Origin: Chryseobacterium sp.
Lineage (GTDB): Bacteria > Bacteroidota > Bacteroidia > Flavobacteriales > Weeksellaceae
DNA length: 5,926 bases
Assembly (NCBI GenBank): GCA_030146295.1
Contig: JASLCD010000304.1
Coordinates: 1-5,926 of the forward strand
Reading direction: 5' to 3'
Shown piece by piece: positions 1 to 5,924 of the stretch (position 1 is the first letter of the stretch; each line of letters starts with the position of its first letter). The position numbers and the translations under genes were made by a program. The notes under the pieces were generated by a model. That model saw nothing but the letters and a program-made list of their open reading frames with translations. It made no database searches and was not told the origin of the DNA.

Positions 1-543
1 CGGAATCAGCCATATAAGAGCCACGATATAATAAAAACCTATGGCAATATAAGGATAAAAAAATGAAGTAGCGATGCCAAGAACATAAAAAATAATAGAG
101 ATATACTCTTTATATTTTGAATGAATGGCCTCTTTCAGCTTTGAATCTTCTCCTTCGCACCGGATGATGACATGCTCCAGAATGGTGTAAGCAATTGCGG
201 CCATAATGAGCCCGATTCCATAGACTGCAACAGGGTTTTTGGCAAAACCGGTTGTTCCGATCCATTCTGTAGCAACAGGCATCAGGGAGAGCCAGAACAG
301 CAGGTGAAGATTGGCCCAAAGAATGCTGCCATTTACTTTTTTAACCGTCTGAAACAAATGATGATGATTGTTCCAATAGATTCCTACATAAATAAAACTG
401 AAAATATAAGCCAGGAACTTGGGAAGAAGAGGGGTGAGGCTGGCCCAGCTATTTCCTTCAGGTACCTTGAGTTCAAGTACCATAATGGTGATAATAATAG
501 CAAGGACACCATCACTGAATGCCTCTAGTCTTCCTTTAGTCAT
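1..543 (-). CDS. TMEM175-family (DUF1211) potassium channel subunit, 3' end cut off by window edge
   Basis: An open frame of 181 codons runs from an ATG at 541-543 off the left edge without a stop. The N-terminus carries the family signature R-x3-F-S-D (Arg5, Phe9, Ser10, Asp11) at the start of a hydrophobic first helix (about residues 9-25). Further hydrophobic segments lie near 41-57, 74-92, 104-123, 147-162 and 165-180, which fits the six-helix subunit of bacterial TMEM175 proteins. The aromatic and His-rich stretch YWNNHHHLF (56-64) and the NLHLLFWLSLMP segment (78-89) are also typical. Bacterial members assemble as tetramers and form K+-permeable inner-membrane channels lacking the classical TVGYG filter. 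The last helix ends at the window edge, so probably only a short tail is missing. The start overlaps the stop of the upstream flavin reductase by 8 bp, which suggests co-transcription and translational coupling. The family assignment is firm; the ion specificity in this organism is inferred. Confidence 0.9.
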   Translation of the reverse strand, partial: MTKGRLEAFSDGVLAIIITIMVLELKVPEGNSWASLTPLLPKFLAYIFSFIYVGIYWNNHHHLFQTVKKVNGSILWANLHLLFWLSLMPVATEWIGTTGFAKNPVAVYGIGLIMAAIAYTILEHVIIRCEGEDSKLKEAIHSKYKEYISIIFYVLGIATSFFYPYIAIGFYYIVALIWLIP

Positions 544-1075
544 TCGCTTTAACCTGATTTTTAAAGTTTTGTATTTTACCTTTCAGCTCACTCAGCATAT
601 CCGGATTGATGACTCCGCTTTCCATGTCAAAATTTTCATAAAACTTAGACAATGAAAAAGTTTCCTTGATATCTGCTGCAAACTGTGGAAAAAATGTTTT
701 TGCTGTATTCATCACATTTCCTCCGCCATAGCCTCCGGGAGAAGTACTCATCAGCAGCATGGGTTTGTTCTGAAATACTTTTACATTAATCCTTGAAGAC
801 CAGTCAAAGACATTTTTAAAAGCTGAACTGTAAGAACGGTTATGTTCAGCAAGAGAGCAAATGATGACATCACATTCTTCAATAGCTTTCAAAAACTTAT
901 GAGCTTCATCCGGAAACCCTTTCTTTTCAAGATCCACAGAGAAAACAGGCATAGTGAAATCGTTGAGGTCAATCAGATTGATTTCCTCATTCTGAAAATC
1001 TTTCAGAACAAACTTTACCAGTTCTCTGTTGATAGAAGTGGAAGATGTACTTCCTGCAAATGCTAATATTTTCAT
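536..1075 (-). CDS. NAD(P)H-dependent FMN reductase / flavodoxin-fold oxidoreductase
   Basis: This 179-residue protein has the usual length and layout of the NADPH-dependent FMN reductase family (flavodoxin-like fold). Strand 1 (KILAFAGS) runs into a Ser/Thr-rich phosphate loop at residues 8-16 (GSTSSTSIN) that should hold the FMN phosphate. A second flavin-contact region, SLAEHNRSYSSAFKNVFDW (74-92), corresponds to the family motif PEYNGSxPxxLKNxxDW, and SPGGYGGG (112-119) is the third loop next to the isoalloxazine ring. Known members are soluble, usually dimeric, and reduce FMN, quinones, azo dyes or metals with NAD(P)H; the substrate here cannot be read from sequence. The PEYN Pro/Tyr positions are replaced (A-E-H-N), a small departure that may affect substrate choice. 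The gene begins 14 bp after the pirin stop and overlaps the TMEM175 start, so it sits inside a compact operon. No Shine-Dalgarno site is seen, as is normal for Bacteroidota. Confidence 0.9.
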   Translation of the reverse strand: MKILAFAGSTSSTSINRELVKFVLKDFQNEEINLIDLNDFTMPVFSVDLEKKGFPDEAHKFLKAIEECDVIICSLAEHNRSYSSAFKNVFDWSSRINVKVFQNKPMLLMSTSPGGYGGGNVMNTAKTFFPQFAADIKETFSLSKFYENFDMESGVINPDMLSELKGKIQNFKNQVKAND

Positions 1076-1089
1076 GGTTTGAACTGAAA

Positions 1090-1989
1090 TTATTTTCTGT
1101 TTAAAATAGCCTTTGGAAGCGGTACGTATTCATTTTCATCACCGGGAACCAAAGGAAATGCATCATGATTCTGATCATTCCAGTTTACTTTTGCCTGATC
1201 AATTAATTCTTTATCAGAGTTAACGAAATTCCAGAATATAAAACGTTCTTCATCAAATGGTTCACCACCGAAAAGATATACTGTTCCGTTTTCGCTCATA
1301 TCAAACTCACAAAGTTGGGTATCTTTAGCGATCATCAGCTGTTTTGAGCCATAAGAATTTCCTTCTGTGGTAACTGTTCCGTCCAGAACATACATTGCAG
1401 CTTCTCCGTAAAGATCCTTTCCGATGCTTATTTTCTTAGCCTCTTTAGTTTTGATCTCGATGAAAAATAACTTGCTGTGTACAGGAACCGGAGATGTTCT
1501 GCCAAATGCTTCGCCGGCAATTAGTTTGTACTGAATACCATCTTCTTCCCAAACAGGAATATCATCAGCTTCAATATGATGAAATGTAGGTTCAGACTGT
1601 TCGAGATGCTTTGGAAGCCCTACCCAGATCTGGAATCCGTGAAGTCTTTTATCGGTGTGTCTTAAATATTCAGGAGTTCTTTCTGAATGTACAACTCCTT
1701 TTCCGGCAGTCATCCAGTTGACAGCACCCGGTTTTATTTCAAGAGCACTTCCAATACTGTCTCTGTGGAAAATAGATCCTTCCAGCAGATAGGTTAATGT
1801 AGATAAACCGATATGCGGATGGGGAGGAACATCAAGATTCTGATAATCCTTTAATTCCGAAGGGCCCATATGATCGATAAATACGAAAGGTCCAACAGCT
1901 CTTTTTTCACGGAAAGGAAGAAGTCTTCCTACCAGGAAATTTCCGATATCTGCTGCTTTTTCTTCAATGATAAGTCCGATATTTGACAT
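1090..1989 (-). CDS. Pirin family protein (bicupin), subfamily with W-x-FV-S C-terminus
   Basis: This complete 299-residue pirin has two cupin domains. The N-terminal cupin (about residues 15-125) contains the metal ligands in the arrangement of human pirin: His57 and His59 in PPHPHIG (55-61), and His101 and Glu103 in VVHSERTPE (99-107), so an Fe-binding site should be intact. Other family blocks are GPFVFIDHMGP (33-43), GAVNWMTAGKG (88-98) and FQIWVGLP (119-126). The C-terminal cupin (about 165-250) ends in LFGGEPF, followed by a tail (251-299) with WNFV, VPGD and YVPLP. This tail differs from the GPFVMN tail of the neighbouring pirin, so the two belong to separate subfamilies. Some bacterial pirins (E. 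coli YhhW) show quercetin 2,3-dioxygenase activity and others are regulatory; the role here is unknown. The gene follows the acyltransferase by 58 bp, with no terminator or clear promoter between them, and precedes the flavin reductase by 14 bp. Confidence 0.93.
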   Translation of the reverse strand: MSNIGLIIEEKAADIGNFLVGRLLPFREKRAVGPFVFIDHMGPSELKDYQNLDVPPHPHIGLSTLTYLLEGSIFHRDSIGSALEIKPGAVNWMTAGKGVVHSERTPEYLRHTDKRLHGFQIWVGLPKHLEQSEPTFHHIEADDIPVWEEDGIQYKLIAGEAFGRTSPVPVHSKLFFIEIKTKEAKKISIGKDLYGEAAMYVLDGTVTTEGNSYGSKQLMIAKDTQLCEFDMSENGTVYLFGGEPFDEERFIFWNFVNSDKELIDQAKVNWNDQNHDAFPLVPGDENEYVPLPKAILNRK

Positions 1990-2047
1990 AGTGATGTGAT
2001 ACTTTTTTAAATGTTAATTAAATAAATGGAGTGGTTTTGCTGGAAAT

Positions 2048-2359
2048 CTAAAGTTTATCATATCCTTCAAATTTCTCATCTACGATGCGTTTCCACTCAG
2101 GATGTTTCCTGATAAATGCAAAAACGAAAGGACAGAAGGGAAGAAGCTTTTTTCCGCTTTCTTCAATATAATTCAGCGTTTTTTCTACTACGGCAGCTGC
2201 AGCACCTGTGCCTGCCAATTCAGGTTCTGCTTCAGTGTGTACCAAAGCAATCTGGTGTGTTGTTTCACGATAATCGATGAACGCGTAGTGTCCGTTGAAT
2301 TCTATTTCAAATCTTTTTTCTGCTTTTACGAGAGGTATATTTTCAAATTCTGGTTTCAT
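2048..2359 (-). CDS. Small GNAT-like N-acetyltransferase (GCN5-related, NATD1/YjdJ type)
   Basis: This 103-residue protein matches the compact single-domain GCN5-related acetyltransferases of the NATD1/YjdJ type (the Acetyltransf_CG family), which are about 90-110 residues long. The central block HTEAEPELAGTGAAAAVVEK (41-60) aligns with the family pattern HTEVPPELxGxGIGxxLV and forms the acyl-CoA pyrophosphate loop (Gly50, Gly52, Ala54). LPFCPFV (73-79) and the HPEW block (86-89) match the conserved C-terminal part (CPFVxxxIxxHPEY). The classical Arg/Gln before the loop is Ala49 here. The acyl acceptor is not known for most members of this group. The ATG at 2357-2359 gives the expected N-terminus; no convincing TAnnTTTG box was found in the roughly 150 bp upstream. 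It is probably the first gene of the leftward run with the pirin, flavin reductase and TMEM175 genes. Confidence 0.88.
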   Translation of the reverse strand: MKPEFENIPLVKAEKRFEIEFNGHYAFIDYRETTHQIALVHTEAEPELAGTGAAAAVVEKTLNYIEESGKKLLPFCPFVFAFIRKHPEWKRIVDEKFEGYDKL

Positions 2360-2422
2360 AATGTTTTGTACTAAGAATTGCTGGCTTTCTGTAAAAACAG
2401 AATATTGTTGATGAAGACAATT

Positions 2423-2455
2423 AAACCTTATAGGTTTCTAAAACCTATAAGGTTT
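2423..2455. repeat. Perfect 15-bp inverted repeat with 3-bp loop, each arm itself a hairpin
   Basis: The left arm AAACCTTATAGGTTT (2423-2437) and the right arm AAACCTATAAGGTTT (2441-2455) are exact reverse complements separated by CTA. Each arm alone is also an inverted repeat (AAACC, 5-nt centre, GGTTT), so the element can fold as one long 15-bp stem or as two small tandem hairpins. It lies between two co-directional genes, 59 bp past the second pirin's stop and 63 bp before the acyltransferase start. It could end transcription from the pirin gene, but no clear T-run follows on the minus strand. Alternatively it could be a dispersed intergenic palindrome of the REP type, as its symmetry and independence from flanking sequence suggest. 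The structure is certain; the role is inferred. Confidence 0.8.
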
Positions 2456-2514
2456 GCCATTATATAAAGTTAATAAAAAAGGAATAATCTAAGATTAAGA
2501 TAAACTTAATTCTT

Positions 2515-3390
2515 TTAATCTTCGAGGTATCCGAACTTTCCGGTATTGAAATCCTCAAAAGCCTGCATAATTTCCTCTCTGGAGTTCATTACAAAAGGGC
2601 CATGTGGATAGATCGGTTCGTTGATTGGTTCACCACTGATGATTAAAACAACAGCATCTTCTTTTGCTTCAATAGTGAAAGTTTCTCCTTCATTTTTAAA
2701 TAATGCAAGATGATCTGTTTTCACAGTTTCTTCACCATTGACGATAATGCTGCCTTCGATAACCAAAGCTGCGGTATTGAAATGAGCAGGAAAATTAAAA
2801 TCGGCTTTTCCTCCTGCCTTAAGTTTGGCATTCATCATATGAACCGGAGTGAAAGTGCTTGCAGGACCTTTATGACCGTCATATTCACCGGCAATTACTT
2901 CCACAAAACCATTCTCACCCAAATCTACTCTTTCCATTTTAGAGTTTTCAATAGCCTGGTATTTCGGGCAGCTCATTTTATCCTTTGCCGGAAGATTCAC
3001 CCAAAGCTGAACCATCTGAAAAATTCCTCCTTCTTTTGCCCATGCTGTTTCATGGTACTCTTTATGAAGAACTCCTTTTGCTGCGGTCATCCATTGAACA
3101 TCACCTTCGCCTATAACACCACCGCCACCAGCGCTGTCATGGTGCTCTACTTTTCCGCTATACGCTATCGTTACTGTTTCAAAACCTCTGTGCGGATGAA
3201 CTCCTACACCTCTTGGTCTGTCGGAACCATTGAAATGAAATTTTGAATTGTAATCAAGCATAATAAACGGGTCCATTCTTTTCATCTCTAATCCTGGTAC
3301 TCCCGGAATAAAATTATGAACCCTGAATCCATCGCCTACAAAGTGTGCAGGTCTTGGAGATACTACGATTTCTATTTTTTTAGTTGCCAT
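2515..3390 (-). CDS. Pirin family protein (bicupin), human-pirin-like subfamily
   Basis: This is a 291-residue protein when started at the ATG at 3388-3390. The frame stays open 17 codons further to 3441, but that extension (MLFAHNYGNF...) does not look like pirin and spans a -7 promoter box at 3411-3418, so the shorter start is preferred; 291 residues is almost the length of human pirin (290). Metal ligands in this numbering are His65 and His67 in GVHPHRGFETV (63-73), and His109 and Glu111 in KGVLHKEYH (105-113), so the iron site is intact. DVQWMTAAKG (97-106), QLWVNLP (128-134) and the tail block HGPFVMNSREEI (263-274) are typical of the subfamily that includes human pirin. Two cupin domains are expected (about 20-135 and 180-255). 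Enzymatic (quercetinase-like) or redox-sensing regulatory roles are known in the family; neither can be assigned here. It appears to be its own transcription unit between a terminator at 3484-3511 and the palindrome at 2423-2455. Confidence 0.93.
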   Translation of the reverse strand: MATKKIEIVVSPRPAHFVGDGFRVHNFIPGVPGLEMKRMDPFIMLDYNSKFHFNGSDRPRGVGVHPHRGFETVTIAYSGKVEHHDSAGGGGVIGEGDVQWMTAAKGVLHKEYHETAWAKEGGIFQMVQLWVNLPAKDKMSCPKYQAIENSKMERVDLGENGFVEVIAGEYDGHKGPASTFTPVHMMNAKLKAGGKADFNFPAHFNTAALVIEGSIIVNGEETVKTDHLALFKNEGETFTIEAKEDAVVLIISGEPINEPIYPHGPFVMNSREEIMQAFEDFNTGKFGYLED

Positions 3391-3410
3391 CACATTGTTG
3401 ATTATGTAAA

Positions 3411-3418
3411 CAAAATTA
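3411..3418 (-). promoter_or_regulatory. Bacteroidota-type -7 promoter box of the pirin gene at 2515-3390
   Basis: On the minus strand this reads TAATTTTG, an exact match to the Bacteroidota sigma-A -7 consensus TAnnTTTG. It ends 20 bp before the preferred ATG, which would leave a short leader. The expected TTG-type -33 element is not clear about 20 bp further upstream (only a T-run near 3434-3437 is present), so the call rests on the -7 box and its position. The box lies within the possible 17-codon N-terminal extension, which argues against that extension. Confidence 0.5.
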
Positions 3419-3483
3419 CCATAGTTATGTGCGAAAAGCATTGACCTGTGTTAAGTTCGTAGGAAGGTAAAAAGACAAAATGT

Positions 3484-3511
3484 AAAAAAGGAAAAAGTCA
3501 ATTTATCCTTT
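3484..3511 (-). terminator. Probable intrinsic terminator after the MFS transporter gene
   Basis: On the minus strand, AAAGGA (3506-3511) pairs with TCCTTT (3487-3492). A T-T mismatch and a further 3 A-T pairs then close a 5-nt loop (TTGAC). Three more T residues follow the stem, extending the TTT already at its 3' end. It starts 23 bp past the transporter stop. The stem is AT-rich and fairly weak, but position and T-run fit. It would separate the transporter from the pirin gene downstream. Confidence 0.5.
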
Positions 3512-3534
3512 AAAGTTTCCCTCTTTTCGTCTCT

Positions 3535-4938
3535 TTAATCTTCTTTCGATTTCATATTCTTTCCATCCGAAATGTGCAGTCTTCTGAATACAAATCCTGA
3601 TAAAATCGTCAATATTCCTACGGTGAGAAATGTGAATCGAAAGGCGTTATGGATTTCACCATTAATAAGAGCTGTATTTTCAAAAAGTTTTAAAACAATT
3701 AATCCGAATGCAATTCCGAAACCTATAGCCAGCTGCTGGTTCACCGAAATTAAAGAATTTCCGCTGCTGGTCTGGAAATTCCGAAGATCGGCAATAGAAA
3801 TAGTATTCATAGAGGTGAACTGTATAGAGTTGAAAAAACCTAACACCGCAATAATGGGAATAAACCAATATAAAGAAGTATGTATATCAGGTATCGCAAG
3901 CAGACATATCAGTGTTCCGATGATGAATGTATTGATCATCAAAGTCTGACGATAGCCATATTTATCCAAAATTTTAATCACCGATGATTTTCCGAAGATA
4001 GCCGTTAAAGCCATAGGAGCAATGATCCAGCCTGAGGTTACTGCAGATTGTTTGTAGGCGATCTGAATCATCAGGGGAAGCAATAGCGGAACAGAGCTGA
4101 TTCCTAGCCTGGTGGCGAGGTTTCCCACAATGCCTACCCGGAAAGTTCTTACCTGAAAAAGGTTTAGCGGGAAGATAGGATTTCCTCCTCTTTTTGCATG
4201 TTTGTAATAATAGTACAGAAACAGGAAGCCCATGATAAATACAAGCAAAACGGGAGTGATATTCTGCATGTCTCCAAAAAGCTCAAGTGAAACGGAAAGA
4301 AGGAGAGAGGCTGCTGCAAAAATTAAAAAACCTTTTAAATCAAAATCAACGTCATCAGATTTATAATTGGGCATGAATTTGAGCCCTAAAAGAATTCCTA
4401 AAACACCAATAGGAATATTGATCAGAAATATCCAGTGCCATGAAAGGTAATCTACCATATAACCTCCTACCAATGGACCGAGTACAGGACCAATAAGGGC
4501 TGGGATAATAGCAAAGTTCATCGCTTTGAGCAGTTCGCTTTTATCAAACGTTTTGATCAGCGCAAGCTTACCCACAGGGGTCATTAAACTTCCCCCGACT
4601 CCCTGGATGACCCTTGAAATAACCAGATGAGTTAGGTTTTGAGACATAGAGCAAAATAAAGAACCTAAACTGAACAATACCAATGAGAAAATAAATACCT
4701 TTTTTGTCCCGAACCGGTCTGCCAGAAATCCGCTGGCAGGCATGAAAACAGCTAATGTAAGAACATAGCTGATAATTGCATTCTGCATATTAAGCGGTGA
4801 TTCGTTCAGATCTTTTGCAATAGAAGGCAGGGAAGTATTCAGAATGGTTGAATCCAGCATCTGCATAAAAATAGCGGTAGCCAGAATCAGAGGTAGTATT
4901 TTCTTTATGGATGTCTGTGGTGTGCTTGCTTCTGTCAT
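3535..4938 (-). CDS. DHA2-family (14-TM) MFS drug/proton antiporter, MdtD/EmrB-like
   Basis: This 467-residue protein has about 14 hydrophobic segments (roughly 13-33, 50-72, 80-99, 104-125, 141-161, 167-187, 203-221, 228-245, 267-290, 303-319, 330-349, 355-377, 403-419 and 433-453), the layout of DHA2 drug:H+ antiporters. TM1 carries motif D1 with Asp29 (LDSTILNTSLP, 28-38). The loop between TM2 and TM3 has motif A (GFLADRFGTKK, 70-80). TM5 has the antiporter motif C (GPVLGPLVGG, 150-159), followed by the SWHWIFLINIPIG block (166-178). Motif C marks it as an exporter rather than an importer. Length and motifs resemble E. coli MdtD more than EmrB (about 510 residues). No membrane-fusion or TolC-type partner gene is adjacent, so it probably acts alone in the inner membrane; the substrate is unknown. 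The start at 4936-4938 gives the normal short cytoplasmic N-terminus. It seems to be a single-gene unit between terminators at 5042-5073 and 3484-3511. Confidence 0.92.
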   Translation of the reverse strand: MTEASTPQTSIKKILPLILATAIFMQMLDSTILNTSLPSIAKDLNESPLNMQNAIISYVLTLAVFMPASGFLADRFGTKKVFIFSLVLFSLGSLFCSMSQNLTHLVISRVIQGVGGSLMTPVGKLALIKTFDKSELLKAMNFAIIPALIGPVLGPLVGGYMVDYLSWHWIFLINIPIGVLGILLGLKFMPNYKSDDVDFDLKGFLIFAAASLLLSVSLELFGDMQNITPVLLVFIMGFLFLYYYYKHAKRGGNPIFPLNLFQVRTFRVGIVGNLATRLGISSVPLLLPLMIQIAYKQSAVTSGWIIAPMALTAIFGKSSVIKILDKYGYRQTLMINTFIIGTLICLLAIPDIHTSLYWFIPIIAVLGFFNSIQFTSMNTISIADLRNFQTSSGNSLISVNQQLAIGFGIAFGLIVLKLFENTALINGEIHNAFRFTFLTVGILTILSGFVFRRLHISDGKNMKSKED

Positions 4939-4989
4939 TTCGTGTAGGCTGAACTTTAAAAAAATCCAGACTTATTTTGTTGGAAGAAT

Positions 4990-5006
4990 CTGCTTGCTTT
5001 AAGCAG
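4990..5006. other. Small hairpin/dyad in transporter upstream region
   Basis: CTGCTT (4990-4995) and AAGCAG (5001-5006) form a 6-bp inverted repeat around 5 nt. It has no T-run on either strand, so it is not a standard terminator. It lies about 50 bp upstream of the transporter ATG, next to the second dyad at 5009-5022. It could be a regulator site or a leader hairpin; chance occurrence cannot be excluded. Confidence 0.35.
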
Positions 5007-5008
5007 GT

Positions 5009-5022
5009 TGATCTTTAGATCA
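5009..5022. promoter_or_regulatory. Possible operator: dyad TGATCT-TT-AGATCA upstream of transporter
   Basis: TGATCT (5009-5014) and AGATCA (5017-5022) form a perfect 6-bp inverted repeat with a 2-bp centre, a shape typical of dimeric repressor sites. It sits about 70 bp upstream of the transporter start and before any clear promoter; the nearest candidate -7 box, TAAGTCTG (4967-4974, minus strand), has one mismatch to TAnnTTTG. Drug-exporter genes are often controlled by TetR or MarR regulators, but no regulator gene is in the window, so the role is speculative. Confidence 0.35.
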
Positions 5023-5041
5023 GGAAATCCATATAAAATTA

Positions 5042-5073
5042 AAAAAGTCCTGCGAGATTTCACAGGACTTTTT
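5042..5073. terminator. Strong hairpin terminator, potentially active in both directions
   Basis: AAAAAGTCCTG (5042-5052) pairs perfectly with CAGGACTTTTT (5063-5073), an 11-bp stem with a 10-nt loop. The stem is flanked by A-runs and T-runs, so either strand gives a hairpin ending in U residues. On the minus strand it starts 3 bp after the stop codon of the secreted-protein gene and should end its transcript, isolating the transporter gene. Confidence 0.88.
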
Positions 5074-5076
5074 GAT

Positions 5077-5889
5077 TTATTTTCTAGGTTTTTCTACTCC
5101 TTTCCATTCATCACCAGCTTTTCTGTACTGGCTCAAAGTGAAAGTTTTGAAATCCTTTGTTTTGTATTCGATGTTATCGGTATTCTGCTCAAACGGCATG
5201 ATGTAATAATATTCGATGTCTGTTTTATCAGATTTGTTTCCTTTTTTTACAGTAGGAACATATTTTGAAAACTTATAGCTTGGAAGATATTGTTTCAGTC
5301 TTGCATAAAAAGCTTTGTCTTCTTTTTCGTTAGGAATGATATCAACGATATTCAAATCATCTTTTTTCTTATCAATCCAAAGGTAGTACGTTTTTTCTTC
5401 TCCTATATTTCTGTTGAAAGAGTTGAAGGCAAATAATTCTTTCGGTACAAGCTCCTTGATTTTTTCAGGATCAACCTTTGTGTAGTATTGTCCTTTTGAA
5501 GGATCTACATAGGTTTCAAGGTTATACATTAAAACAGAATTGTTTTCAAATTTTTTATTTTTAAAATATTGATTTAAAGATAATTCTGCAGTGGCTCTGA
5601 GTTCTTTACCTCTGGCATCCAGTTTTTTTGTTGGATTCTGAGGATTTACATATTTTACAAATTCATATAAAACAACAGGCTTTATATCTTTAAGGTGAGG
5701 ATACGTTTTTAGCTGCTCTGCTTTTACAAGCCAGTAGAATTGTTGGTAATAATCATCTTTATCCTGATCTTTCACACTCTTATAAGCCAAAGCAAGCTTC
5801 TTTGAATTCAGATATTTGCCATATTTTCCCTGTCCAAAAGCAAAACTTATGGCTAATAAGGCAAATAAAACAGTAAGGTTTCTTCTCAT
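5077..5889 (-). CDS. Secreted protein of unknown function with N-terminal signal peptide
   Basis: I do not recognise this family. From the ATG at 5887-5889 it is 270 residues. The frame can be extended to a TTG at 5917-5919, but that codon lies inside a -7 promoter box and would put ten hydrophilic residues before the signal peptide, so the ATG is preferred. Residues 1-19 form a classical Sec signal (MRRN, hydrophobic core LTVLFALLAISFAF, likely cleavage AFG|Q), so the mature protein should be in the periplasm or outside the cell. The protein has no cysteine, so it is neither a lipoprotein nor disulfide-bonded. The mature part is Lys- and Tyr-rich, with clusters such as DDYYQQFYW (45-53) and EYYYIMPF (226-233). 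No transmembrane helix, repeat, enzyme motif or type IX secretion tail is evident. It has its own promoter and terminator and appears to be a single-gene unit. Confidence 0.8.
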   Translation of the reverse strand: MRRNLTVLFALLAISFAFGQGKYGKYLNSKKLALAYKSVKDQDKDDYYQQFYWLVKAEQLKTYPHLKDIKPVVLYEFVKYVNPQNPTKKLDARGKELRATAELSLNQYFKNKKFENNSVLMYNLETYVDPSKGQYYTKVDPEKIKELVPKELFAFNSFNRNIGEEKTYYLWIDKKKDDLNIVDIIPNEKEDKAFYARLKQYLPSYKFSKYVPTVKKGNKSDKTDIEYYYIMPFEQNTDNIEYKTKDFKTFTLSQYRKAGDEWKGVEKPRK

Positions 5890-5916
5890 TTTTTTATAAT
5901 TGATATTTTCGTTTTC

Positions 5917-5924
5917 CAAATATA
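5917..5924 (-). promoter_or_regulatory. Bacteroidota-type -7 promoter box of the secreted-protein gene
   Basis: The minus strand reads TATATTTG, an exact match to TAnnTTTG, ending 27 bp before the preferred ATG. The -33 element would fall outside the window. Its position makes the upstream TTG codon (5917-5919) unusable as a start because it would lie upstream of the transcription start. Confidence 0.6.

Noticed and set aside
110..319. 69-codon minus-strand frame
   Set aside because: It is an alternative frame inside the TMEM175 gene, with a Cys/Arg/His-rich product and no support.
172..528. 118-codon plus-strand open frame
   Set aside because: It lies fully opposite the TMEM175 gene, whose frame shows clear family motifs; the plus-strand product has no recognisable domain and is a shadow.
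1990..2047. Possible promoter or terminator between the acyltransferase and first pirin
   Set aside because: No TAnnTTTG box and no stem followed by a T-run were found in the 58 bp, so it is treated as an intra-operon spacer.
2485..2497. Small inverted repeat TAATCT-A-AGATTA after the second pirin's stop
   Set aside because: Six AT-rich pairs with a single-base centre in a very AT-rich gap is likely by chance, and it cannot form a stable hairpin.
2710..3246. 178-codon plus-strand open frame
   Set aside because: It is antisense to the second pirin, whose metal ligands and domain blocks are all in the minus frame. The antisense product is Cys/Phe/Ser-rich and unlike a real protein.
5008..5268. 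86-codon plus-strand frame crossing the terminator at 5042-5073
   Set aside because: It runs through the hairpin and opposite the secreted-protein gene; its Phe/Ser/Ile-rich product is the usual antisense pattern.
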